DNA of 5,576 nt, from contig PMDM01000438.1 of assembly GCA_003155565.1 (NCBI GenBank), positions 1-5,576 of the forward strand. Direction: 5' to 3'. Position 1 is the stretch's first letter, and the number at the start of each line of letters is the position of its first letter. This DNA comes from Methylococcaceae bacterium (GTDB lineage: Bacteria; Pseudomonadota; Gammaproteobacteria; Methylococcales; Methylomonadaceae). Below the pieces are notes generated by a model, which saw only the letters and a program-made list of their open reading frames with translations, searched no databases and had not been told where the DNA came from. Below, piece after piece: positions 1-5,541 of this stretch. Made by a program: the position numbers and the translations under genes.

Positions 1-502
1 ATTCAGTTTTATCGGTTTTCAGGAATTTGCGGCGGGCGGGCGTGTTGTAGAACAAGTCCCGCACGTCAACTGTTGTGCCTTGGGGAGGGGAGTCAGGTTG
101 GAGGTCAAAATCTTGCTCAGTGCCATCCGTGGATACACGCCAGGCGCAATCAGCCTCGGTAACGCGGGAAATTAAGGTCAGCCTTGATACAGAACTAATG
201 CTAGGTAAAGCCTCGCCCCGAAACCCCATGCTGGCAACGCGCTCCAAATCCTCGAATGAAGCTATCTTACTGGTTGCATGGCGGGACAACGCCAAGGGCA
301 AATCTTCTTTGACAATCCCACAGCCATCATCCCTGATACGAATTCGCCGTGCACCGCCTTGCTCTATGTCGATGCTGATTGTAGTAGCTCCGGCATCAAA
401 ACAGTTTTCAACCAACTCTTTAACCACCGATGAAGGCCGTTCAACCACTTCACCTGCGGCAATCTGGTTAATAAGCTGGATGGAGAGTACCTGAACGCGC
501 AT
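1..502 (-). CDS. mutL: DNA mismatch repair protein MutL, N-terminal part (cut by window edge)
   Basis: MutL is the GHL-family ATPase that links MutS mismatch recognition to strand incision and helicase loading in methyl-directed mismatch repair. The visible 167 residues form the N-terminal ATPase domain. Readable motifs are [12 protein letters not shown] (12-23), KELVEN with catalytic E29 and Mg-binding N33 (28-33), DAGA (36-39), DDGCGI (59 on, motif II), HATSKI (75-80), GFRGEAL (93-99, motif III) and [11 protein letters not shown] near the edge. Spacing of all motifs equals that of E. coli MutL, which supports ATG at 502 as the start. Shine-Dalgarno pairing is weak (AGG about nine bases upstream). 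The residue after N33 is Cys, where Ser or Ala is more usual; this is probably neutral. It lies 132 nt downstream of a small membrane-protein gene and, as in E. coli, on the same strand after amiB. The linker, C-terminal dimerisation domain and stop lie outside the window. Identity is very secure. Confidence 0.97.
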   Translation of the reverse strand, partial: MRVQVLSIQLINQIAAGEVVERPSSVVKELVENCFDAGATTISIDIEQGGARRIRIRDDGCGIVKEDLPLALSRHATSKIASFEDLERVASMGFRGEALPSISSVSRLTLISRVTEADCAWRVSTDGTEQDFDLQPDSPPQGTTVDVRDLFYNTPARRKFLKTDKTE

Positions 503-526
503 CGGCTGGCCTAGAGCAAAAGCACT

Positions 527-532
527 ATTCTA
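527..532 (-). promoter_or_regulatory. Possible -10 element upstream of mutL
   Basis: The minus strand reads TAGAAT here, a 5/6 match to TATAAT, placing a start of transcription about 18 nt before the mutL ATG. No good -35 hexamer is seen at 16-18 nt (best TACCCA), so this is tentative. The 132-nt gap ahead of mutL would be a sensible place for a private promoter. The rest of the gap (503-634) shows only a 5-bp GCGGG/CCCGC inverted repeat (560-564 / 578-582) without a T-run. Confidence 0.22.
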
Positions 533-634
533 TACGACCGAATGTGGGCTGGGTAGCTTGCGGGAAAAGAATTGTTACCCGCTTATGTTTTGCTGTGATG
601 CACCAAACTTAAAACAACCGGATTTTCCAACGAC

Positions 635-937
635 CTACTGAAGCTCACTGCCATGCTGGTCTAATGAAATACTGCCTATACGCTGTGATGTAAAAGCCTT
701 CACAGTCATATCAGACAAATCAAACGAAGGTTCAGCCGAATTCGCCACGGAACTTGCCCGTTTAACGGAGGAAGCATCGGCTTTTTTGCTTTGATAGCGG
801 CTTGGACGTTTGCTGCGGGATTCCGAAACAAATCCATGTAAAACAAAACCACGTAAAAAATAACCCAAAACGATACCTGCGACAAAATAACAGGCCGGAT
901 TGGTTTTGATGATTTCAAAAATAGTTTCTATATCCAT
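635..937 (-). CDS. Small single-pass membrane protein of unknown function
   Basis: I do not recognise this 100-residue protein. It has a short N-terminal stretch (1-13), one hydrophobic segment at about residues 14-36 (PACYFVAGIVLGYFLRGFVL, interrupted by R29), then a basic, Ser/Lys/Arg-rich stretch (41-62) and a polar C-terminal tail (63-100) with no Cys. The basic residues after the membrane segment suggest the tail faces the cytoplasm by the positive-inside rule. The start is supported by a good Shine-Dalgarno GGAG (946-949) eight bases before ATG 937. It sits 68 nt after the amiB stop, on the same strand, and 132 nt before mutL, so it may be cotranscribed with amiB. In E. coli, mutL directly follows amiB, so this is an extra gene in the cluster. 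The ribosome binding site, position and clean topology argue that it is real, but no family motif supports a function. Confidence 0.62.
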   Translation of the reverse strand: MDIETIFEIIKTNPACYFVAGIVLGYFLRGFVLHGFVSESRSKRPSRYQSKKADASSVKRASSVANSAEPSFDLSDMTVKAFTSQRIGSISLDQHGSELQ

Positions 938-1005
938 TAACTTAGCTCCATTAGCTTACAACTAGGGGTTTTTAACAATATACCTGAAACCTTAACAAGG
1001 CATTA

Positions 1006-2256
1006 TTAAAGCTTTGCCATCCTGTTGGATTCAGAGGGTACTAACTGTTCAAAATAATTAAGTACACCTCTAAAAATAGCATTAGCCATTTTTGTTTGGT
1101 AACGGTTACTCAATAAATTAAGTTCATCCGATGGATTCGAAATAAAAGCTGTTTCGACCAGAATGGATGGAACATCAGGCGATTTTAACACCACGAAACC
1201 GGCTTTCTGGACGGTGTTGTAATGTAATGATCCTATATTTTGGAAGTTTTTTAGCACGTTACTGGCAAGGCTTAAACTCGCTTGTTGCGTTGCAGTTTGC
1301 GACAAATCCAGCAACACCGAAGCCAATACGTCTTCTTTATCATCCAGATCGACACCGCCTACTCTCTCCCTGGCATTCTCGCTATTGGCCAACCATCGAG
1401 CCGCCTCGTTTGAGGCGCCGGTTCTGGATAAGGTATAGACGGAAGCGCCTTTCACATCAGCATTTTGAAAAGCATCGGCATGAATTGAGATAAATAAATC
1501 GGCTCTGGCCTGGCGGGCAATTTTTATTCTTTCCCGTAGACCGACATAATAATCGCCCTTACGCACCATTTTCGCCTTCATTCCAAGCTGCCCGTTAATT
1601 AACGCTTCGAGTTTTTTTGCGATTGCTAAAGTGACTTGTTTCTCATGCGTTCCGTTTGGCCCTCTTGCACCTGGATCATCGCCGCCATGACCCGCATCAA
1701 TAGCTATTACAAAGCGTTGCTTTTTATTAACGGCATGTTTGTTCTTGGAATTGGACGTTTTTGTGCTTGTTCCGGTTTGTTCATCGAGACTACTTGATTT
1801 GCTATAAACCAGCTTTTCTGTGGATTTTTTTCCTTTATCAACAATGGTTACCAAGTTTTTATTCAGTAAATCAATAATTAAATGTTGGCTATCTGAGTTA
1901 TTTGTAGCCAGTTTATGGCTTTTTGCGGTAACTGCTTGTTTTAAATCAATCACAATCCGCAAATCAGACTCATTTTTTGCTGCGGCGCGAACCTGTGCAA
2001 ACAGGGGATGTGATGCCGAGGGCTGACTTAAGCCACGTTGTACTTGGGCATTTTTGACATCAATAACCAATCGGGATGGATTATCAAGCACGAAAACCCG
2101 GTGCTTAGGGGAAGATGTTACATCAAATATTATCTTTGCACGGCCAGCTTCAGATGCGTAACTTACTGAACCAACACGTATTTGTTGGGCGTACCCCGGC
2201 ACTGAAAATACCAGGACGACAAACACAAGAAATATTTTCTTACAACCGCGCCACAT
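1006..2256 (-). CDS. amiB: N-acetylmuramoyl-L-alanine amidase, AmiB/AmiC type (AMIN + Amidase_3)
   Basis: This periplasmic zinc amidase cuts the bond between N-acetylmuramic acid and L-alanine in peptidoglycan, splitting the septum during cell separation. The 416 residues begin with a Sec-type signal peptide (1-23; KK, hydrophobic core, likely cleavage GYA|QQ; no twin arginine). An AMIN domain (about 25-130) follows, which in the family targets the septal wall. A polar Ser/Lys/Thr-rich linker spans 135-180. The Amidase_3 domain (182-402) shows zinc ligands H190 (DAGHGG), E205 (THEKQ) and H259 (SIHAD), and catalytic E368 (LVETAFISN). The insertion at about 284-340 (ARWLANSEN...LSQTATQQ) matches the autoinhibitory helix that EnvC- or NlpD-type activators displace in this family. 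There is no C-terminal LysM, unlike some pseudomonad homologues. The gene ends in tandem TAA stops. GTGAG (2264-2268), seven bases ahead, supports ATG 2256. It lies between tsaE and mutL as in E. coli. amiB is preferred over amiC because of that context. Confidence 0.94.
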   Translation of the reverse strand: MWRGCKKIFLVFVVLVFSVPGYAQQIRVGSVSYASEAGRAKIIFDVTSSPKHRVFVLDNPSRLVIDVKNAQVQRGLSQPSASHPLFAQVRAAAKNESDLRIVIDLKQAVTAKSHKLATNNSDSQHLIIDLLNKNLVTIVDKGKKSTEKLVYSKSSSLDEQTGTSTKTSNSKNKHAVNKKQRFVIAIDAGHGGDDPGARGPNGTHEKQVTLAIAKKLEALINGQLGMKAKMVRKGDYYVGLRERIKIARQARADLFISIHADAFQNADVKGASVYTLSRTGASNEAARWLANSENARERVGGVDLDDKEDVLASVLLDLSQTATQQASLSLASNVLKNFQNIGSLHYNTVQKAGFVVLKSPDVPSILVETAFISNPSDELNLLSNRYQTKMANAIFRGVLNYFEQLVPSESNRMAKL

Positions 2257-2274
2257 AAACTAACTCACAAAGTG

Positions 2275-2293
2275 ATAATCTGAATTAGATTAT
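2275..2293. promoter_or_regulatory. Hyphenated palindrome over the amiB -10/start region
   Basis: ATAATCT (2275-2281) and AGATTAT (2287-2293) form a perfect 7-bp inverted repeat with a 5-nt centre (GAATT). It overlaps the -10 element and the predicted transcription start of amiB, a position typical of repressor operators. The repeat is AT-rich and half of it is the -10 element itself, so part of the symmetry may be incidental. No regulator can be named. Confidence 0.35.
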
Positions 2294-2316
2294 AGCAATA
2301 TGTTATTGTTTTTAAA
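2289..2316 (-). promoter_or_regulatory. amiB promoter with extended -10
   Basis: On the minus strand, a perfect TATAAT (2289-2294) is preceded by TGC (2295-2297), giving the extended -10 TGNTATAAT. A TTTAAA hexamer (2311-2316; 4/6 to TTGACA) lies 16 nt upstream. Transcription would start near 2282, leaving a leader of about 26 nt before the amiB ATG that includes its ribosome binding site. This would let amiB be expressed independently of nnr-tsaE. The position and quality fit a sigma-70 promoter. Confidence 0.68.
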
Positions 2317-2319
2317 TAG

Positions 2320-2345
2320 CTAGATGAAAATATTTTTTAACAGTT
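2320..2345 (-). pseudogene. Stranded 3' tail of tsaE (inferred remnant)
   Basis: Read on the minus strand in the frame of tsaE, starting from the downstream copy of the flanking repeat, this stretch encodes L-L-K-N-I-F-I and then TAG (2320-2322). Joined to the existing tsaE at its last Leu codon it would give a C-terminus PSELLKNIFI of a 146-147 residue protein. That resembles the Leu-rich ending of other TsaE proteins (E. coli ends in GELLLARLAG, from memory). It is separated from tsaE by the 109-bp inverted-repeat element. The inference depends on the direct repeats being a target duplication. Confidence 0.42.
2332..2345. repeat. Flanking direct repeat, amiB-side copy
   Basis: The plus strand reads ATTTTTTAACAGTT, directly abutting the left terminal inverted repeat of the small element. 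It matches the other flank ATTTTTACAGTT with two single-base indels in the T and A runs. It is interpreted as one copy of a decayed target-site duplication. The AT-richness lowers confidence. Confidence 0.45.
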
Positions 2346-2454
2346 ATTTGCAACTATTCAACCTTTAGTAAAACAAAGGGGTAATTTATCATGTAGGCGC
2401 AAGGTACAAGGCGAAAAACCTTTAGCCTTTATTCTTCGGTGAATAGTTGCAATT
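2346..2454. mobile_element. 109-bp MITE-like inverted-repeat element, no coding capacity
   Basis: The ends are ATTTGCAACTATTCA (2346-2360) and TGAATAGTTGCAATT (2440-2454). These are terminal inverted repeats of 15 bp with 14 matches, including a perfect 13-bp core. The interior has further structure: a direct repeat ACCTTTAG (2361-2368 and 2418-2425), tandem-like CAAGGTACAAGG (2400-2411), and short inverted repeats CCTTT/AAAGG (2362-2366 / 2375-2379) and AAGGC/GCCTT (2408-2412 / 2425-2429). There is no open reading frame of useful length. Imperfect 12/14-nt direct repeats border it exactly, one of them over the tsaE stop. The size, ends and flanks fit a miniature inverted-repeat transposable element mobilised in trans; the parent transposase family is unknown. 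Alternatively it could be a REP/ERIC-like intergenic palindrome or a transcribed hairpin at the tsaE 3' end. Confidence 0.6.
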
Positions 2455-2466
2455 ATTTTTACAGTT
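2455..2466. repeat. Flanking direct repeat, tsaE-side copy
   Basis: The plus strand reads ATTTTTACAGTT, directly abutting the right terminal inverted repeat of the element. On the minus strand it contains the last codon (CTG) and the stop (TAA) of tsaE. Compared with the other copy it lacks one T and one A, and that loss is what creates the TAA stop. Confidence 0.45.
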
Positions 2467-2881
2467 CTGAGGGTTGACTTACTTCCACTAATCGACCATC
2501 CCCCTGCACTGCTAAAGTAATCAATGTATCTGGTTCCGGCAAAAACCCTTTGCCCTTATCAGGCCATTCGATAAAACATACGCAATCCTGATTGAAATAG
2601 TCGTTGATTCCTATCCATTCCAGCTCTTCTGGATCAGTAATTCTATATAAATCAAAATGAACTATTTTTTTTCCTGCTACCGTGTATTCTTCCACCAAGT
2701 TATAAGTGGGGCTTTTGACGGTTCCTGTGTATCCAACGGCTCGTAAATAACCTCTTACCAAAGTCGTTTTACCTGCACCTAACTCGCCATGTAAAAAAAT
2801 CACGCTTTGGGGTGCTAAAGATTGAAAAAGCTCAGCTCCAAATTGCTCGGTTTCTTCGGTATTCTGCAAAAATTTTTGCAT
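2459..2881 (-). CDS. tsaE: tRNA threonylcarbamoyladenosine biosynthesis ATPase TsaE (C-terminus slightly shortened)
   Basis: TsaE is the P-loop ATPase that works with TsaB and TsaD to form t6A at position 37 of ANN-decoding tRNAs in the cytoplasm. The 140 residues show Walker A GELGAGKT (32-39), the conserved SPTYNLVEEY (57-66), HFDLYR (75-80), DPEELEWIGI (83-92) and IEWPDKG (104-110). All lie in the order and spacing of the YjeE family. The ATG (2879-2881) shares its A with the nnr stop (TAATG) and has no good Shine-Dalgarno, so translation is probably coupled to nnr. The protein ends at SQPSEL, about a dozen residues short of E. coli TsaE (153 residues, from memory) and lacking the usual Leu-rich ending. 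A matching tail is found beyond the small inverted-repeat element just downstream. The catalytic core is intact, so activity is expected to be kept. Confidence 0.95.
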   Translation of the reverse strand: MQKFLQNTEETEQFGAELFQSLAPQSVIFLHGELGAGKTTLVRGYLRAVGYTGTVKSPTYNLVEEYTVAGKKIVHFDLYRITDPEELEWIGINDYFNQDCVCFIEWPDKGKGFLPEPDTLITLAVQGDGRLVEVSQPSEL

Positions 2882-4344
2882 TAATTGACTAACTGTCTGA
2901 GATAAGGCATTAAATCACTAGCCAGCAAGCCTCTTTCACCGGCTTGTTCAACGGCAAGGTCAGCCGCCATGCCATGCAGATAAACACCTTGTTGCGCCGC
3001 GTCTTTGAGCGAAAAGCCTTGTGCGATCAAGCCAGCGATAACGCCAGCAAGCACATCTCCCATACCGCCCGATGCCATTCCGGGATTCCCCGTTGTGGAT
3101 ACAGCTATCCCATCATGACCTGCTATCAGGGTGCCAGTCCCTTTCAAGACAGCAATACCGCCATATTTAGCTTGAATTGCGGAAGCCGCTGCAAAGCGGT
3201 CTTGCTGCACATCACTGCTAGTGCCACTCAATAATCGTGCAGCTTCGCCAGGATGCGGCGTTAACACCCAATTCTGGTGTCTTTCAGGGATATGCGCCAA
3301 AAGATTTAAACCGTCAGCATCAATGACCAACATTTTGGAGGATTTTATCGTAGCGATAAACAATTCAGCCGCCCATTTGCTTTGCCCTAGCCCAGGGCCT
3401 ATGACAATAACATCGGCTTTATCAAGTAGCGCCGATAGCTGTTCCGCATTGTCAACGCCATGGCACATTAATTCCGGCCTGCCCAGGTTCAATAACGCAG
3501 CGTGTTCGGGATGAGTTGCCACACTCACCAAACCAGAACCCACGCGTAATGCCGCTTCGCCAGCCATTCTGGCAGCGCCCGAATAGCCACGGTCTCCACC
3601 CACTATCAACACATGCCCGTTATCACCTTTATGAACGCAACGGGTACGAGGAGGTATTGTTTTTTTGACTACCCGATAAACGTTGGTTTCAACATTCTTA
3701 AAAACATCCTTTGGCACAGATAAGGATGAATAAAGAATTTCGCCGCAATAGTCAGCCGCCTGTCCTGTAAAAAGGCCTTGCTTCAAGCCGATGAAAGTCA
3801 TTGTACACGCTGCTTTTACCGCACAACCCATGACATTGCCGGTATCGGAATTTAACCCGGACGGCACATCAACAGCGATGACATGGGACTGGCTTTTATT
3901 AATATTGTGAATGGCTTGTGCGTAAATTCCGGCGACAGGCTTGCTCAATCCTGTACCTAATAAAGCATCAATCACCACATCGGCATTGATAATCCGGTCA
4001 GCCTGAAATGGCGTAAGCGTTCCTTTTGCTTTAATGTAATCCCGGTAAGCAGTGAACGCATTGCCCTTTAAGTTTTCGGGATCAGAAAACACATAAACAG
4101 TCACTTTCAAGCCTACCGCTTGCGCCAGTCCGGCTATAATATAACCATCGCCGGCATTATTGCCAGAACCGCAAAAAACACTGATCGTCTTAGCATTTGG
4201 CCACTTGATTCGGAGATGCCTAAATACGGCATTCCCGGCTCGGCTCATCAGTTCAATCCCAGGAATACCGCATTCTGTCATCACGATACGGTCTAATTCT
4301 CTAACTTGGGCAGCGGTATATAGTTTTGTAGGTAGCTTCTGCAT
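2881..4344 (-). CDS. nnr: Bifunctional NAD(P)H-hydrate epimerase / ADP-dependent NAD(P)H-hydrate dehydratase
   Basis: Nnr repairs NADH and NADPH damaged by hydration. The N-terminal half interconverts the R and S hydrates, and the C-terminal half dehydrates the S form using ADP (or ATP). The 487 residues begin with a YjeF_N domain (about 8-215) showing GSGNNAGDGY (59-68), VIDALLGTGL (124-133) and VDVPSGLNSDTG (158-169). The ribokinase-like C-terminal domain (about 235-485) shows HKGDNGHVLIVGG (238-250), GYSGAARMAGEAALRVGSG (253-271), GPGLG (316-320), DADGLNLL (342-349), LTPHPGE (361-367) and GNPGMASGGMGDVLAG with catalytic D430. Length fits the family (E. coli about 515). ATG 4344 was chosen because homology begins at once (LYTAAQVRELD). 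The frame stays open 54 codons further, but that would run antisense into queG. The ribosome binding site is weak (AAAGA). The gene starts 36 nt from divergent queG and overlaps tsaE by one base. Confidence 0.95.
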   Translation of the reverse strand: MQKLPTKLYTAAQVRELDRIVMTECGIPGIELMSRAGNAVFRHLRIKWPNAKTISVFCGSGNNAGDGYIIAGLAQAVGLKVTVYVFSDPENLKGNAFTAYRDYIKAKGTLTPFQADRIINADVVIDALLGTGLSKPVAGIYAQAIHNINKSQSHVIAVDVPSGLNSDTGNVMGCAVKAACTMTFIGLKQGLFTGQAADYCGEILYSSLSVPKDVFKNVETNVYRVVKKTIPPRTRCVHKGDNGHVLIVGGDRGYSGAARMAGEAALRVGSGLVSVATHPEHAALLNLGRPELMCHGVDNAEQLSALLDKADVIVIGPGLGQSKWAAELFIATIKSSKMLVIDADGLNLLAHIPERHQNWVLTPHPGEAARLLSGTSSDVQQDRFAAASAIQAKYGGIAVLKGTGTLIAGHDGIAVSTTGNPGMASGGMGDVLAGVIAGLIAQGFSLKDAAQQGVYLHGMAADLAVEQAGERGLLASDLMPYLRQLVN

Positions 4345-4380
4345 GGTATCTTTAGTGATAATTATTATTTTCGGCAATCC
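4345..4380. promoter_or_regulatory. Short divergent gap between nnr and queG
   Basis: The 36-nt AT-rich gap separates two divergent start codons. The plus strand has GATAAT (4357-4362), a 5/6 match to a -10 box, but no -35 at 16-18 nt. Neither start has a strong Shine-Dalgarno. With so little room, the promoter elements must at least partly lie inside the opposite gene. I cannot assign exact sites. Confidence 0.3.
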
Positions 4381-5454
4381 ATGGTGATTCCAGACAACTC
4401 TGAACAATTGACCAGCCTCGCCGCGCAAATCAAAGTTTGGGGACAAGAACTTGGTTTTCAGCAAGTTGGTATTACAGACACTGACTTGTCCAAAGCCGAA
4501 ACACATCTTGACAACTGGCTAGCCAAAAGCTTCCACGGCACGATGGATTATATGCAACGGCATGGTCATAAGCGTAGCAGACCTGCATTATTGCATCCAG
4601 GAACACAGCGAGTTATTTCGGTGCGAATGGATTATTTGCCCGAATCTGGAAACCAAATGAACCAAGCCCTTGAGAAGCCGCTCCTGGCTTATATTTCACG
4701 TTATGCCCTAGGCCGCGATTATCATAAGTTGATGCGAAGCCGTTTGCAAAAGCTCGCGGATCGTATTCAAACTGAAATTGGCGATTTCGGCTACCGCGCT
4801 TTTGTCGATAGCGCACCCGTTTTGGAAAAAGCCCTAGCAGAAAAAGCGGGCTTGGGCTGGATAGGCAAGCATTCCAACCTAATTAACCGCAAAGCCGGAT
4901 CATGGTTTTTCCTCGGCGAACTTTATACCGACCTGCCCTTACCTGTCGATAAACCTGCCACGGAACATTGCGGCGATTGCCACGCTTGCCTTGATATTTG
5001 CCCAACTCAAGCCATCGTCGCACCTTATCAGGTTGATGCACGACGCTGCGTGTCTTATTTGACGATTGAACTGCATGGCTCGATTCCAGAAGAATTAAGA
5101 CCGTTAATAGGCAACCGCATCTATGGCTGTGATGATTGTCAGATAATTTGTCCTTGGAACCGGTTTGCCAAACTGACTAATGAAAAGGATTTCAACCCAC
5201 GACATCGGCTGAATACCCAGGAGTTACTGGACGTGTTTGCCTGGAGTGGGCAAGAGTTTTTGGACAAAACCGAAGGCTCAGCCATACGTCGTATCGGATA
5301 TGAGAGATGGCTCAGAAATATTGCCGTGGCCTTGGGCAATGCGCCAAAGTCAAAAGTTATTATCGAAAGCTTAAAAACTAAGCTCCTGCACCCATCTGAA
5401 TTAGTGCAGGAGCATGTTAAATGGGCGTTGGATCAACAACTTGGAAAAACTTGA
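4381..5454 (+). CDS. queG: Epoxyqueuosine reductase QueG
   Basis: QueG carries out the last step of queuosine synthesis, reducing the epoxide of epoxyqueuosine at position 34 of GUN-anticodon tRNAs with cobalamin and two [4Fe-4S] clusters. The 357 residues open with a segment very close to E. coli QueG (LGFQQVGITDTDL, 24-36). They continue with the cobalamin-binding reductase core, including VDSAPVLEK (142-150), whose D143 is the probable proton donor, and GWIGKHSNLI (159-168). All eight cluster cysteines are present: C197, C200, C203, C207 (CxxCxxCxxxCP), C223, and C250, C253, C257 (CxxCxxxCP). The C-terminal end (about 300-355, RRIGYERWLRNIAVALGN) is the HEAT-like tRNA-contacting part. Length is near the E. 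coli protein (379). ATG 4381 is the only sensible start, yet no Shine-Dalgarno precedes it. It is divergent from nnr as in E. coli. The last 25 codons contain a 10-bp inverted repeat. Confidence 0.96.
   Translation: MVIPDNSEQLTSLAAQIKVWGQELGFQQVGITDTDLSKAETHLDNWLAKSFHGTMDYMQRHGHKRSRPALLHPGTQRVISVRMDYLPESGNQMNQALEKPLLAYISRYALGRDYHKLMRSRLQKLADRIQTEIGDFGYRAFVDSAPVLEKALAEKAGLGWIGKHSNLINRKAGSWFFLGELYTDLPLPVDKPATEHCGDCHACLDICPTQAIVAPYQVDARRCVSYLTIELHGSIPEELRPLIGNRIYGCDDCQIICPWNRFAKLTNEKDFNPRHRLNTQELLDVFAWSGQEFLDKTEGSAIRRIGYERWLRNIAVALGNAPKSKVIIESLKTKLLHPSELVQEHVKWALDQQLGKT
5373..5413 (-). terminator. Terminator-like hairpin inside the 3' end of queG, facing left
   Basis: GCTCCTGCAC (5382-5391) and GTGCAGGAGC (5404-5413) form a perfect 10-bp stem with a 12-nt loop. 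On the minus strand the stem is followed by TTAGTTTTT, a loose U-run; on the plus strand there is none. It lies in queG codons of about residues 334-345. It could back up the stronger terminator at 5503-5541 and stop antisense reading into queG. The loop is long and the U-run is interrupted, so this is moderate evidence. Confidence 0.38.
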
Positions 5455-5502
5455 CCTTGTGATCAAAATTATCGCCACGCCCTGCGGTAATGCCATTGAG
5501 TT

Positions 5503-5541
5503 AAAAAAACTCCTCTCCTGTAGAATGCCTACAGGAAGAAG
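5503..5541 (-). terminator. Rho-independent terminator on the minus strand
   Basis: On the minus strand, CTTCTTCCTGTAG (from 5541), a 5-nt loop GCATT, and CTACAGGAGAGGAG form a 13-bp stem with one G bulge and one G-U pair. Seven T (A 5503-5509 on the plus strand) follow immediately. The TCCTGTAG/CTACAGGA core is 8 perfect pairs. This is the classic intrinsic terminator layout for transcription entering from the right edge, convergent with queG. The plus-strand side has no U-run, so queG itself has no clear terminator here. The remainder of 5455-5576 shows no recognisable gene. Confidence 0.68.

Noticed and set aside
75..494. 139-codon open frame on the plus strand
   Set aside because: It is antisense to mutL, whose ATPase motifs are unmistakable in the opposite strand; the plus-strand product has no recognisable features.
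560..582. GCGGG/CCCGC hairpin between the small gene and mutL
   Set aside because: It has only five pairs with a 13-nt loop and no T-run on either strand, too weak to call a terminator.
706..918. 70-codon minus-strand frame overlapping the small membrane protein gene
   Set aside because: It lies in another frame of the same stretch; the 635-937 frame has the good GGAG site and a coherent membrane topology.
978..1000. CCTT/AAGG mini-hairpin and a TATATT box after amiB
   Set aside because: The stem has four pairs, and no -35 hexamer lies at 16-18 nt from TATATT, so neither a terminator nor a promoter is supported.
1167..2026. Plus-strand open frames opposite amiB
   Set aside because: They are shadows of the amidase gene with no ribosome binding sites or motifs.
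4345..4506. N-terminal extension of the nnr frame by 54 codons
   Set aside because: Homology to Nnr begins directly after ATG 4344, and the extension would overlap the conserved N-terminus of queG on the other strand.
5498..5512. GAGTT-AAAAA-AACTC hairpin after queG as a queG terminator
   Set aside because: It has five weak pairs and no following U-run on the plus strand; the A-run is better explained as the U-run of the leftward terminator.
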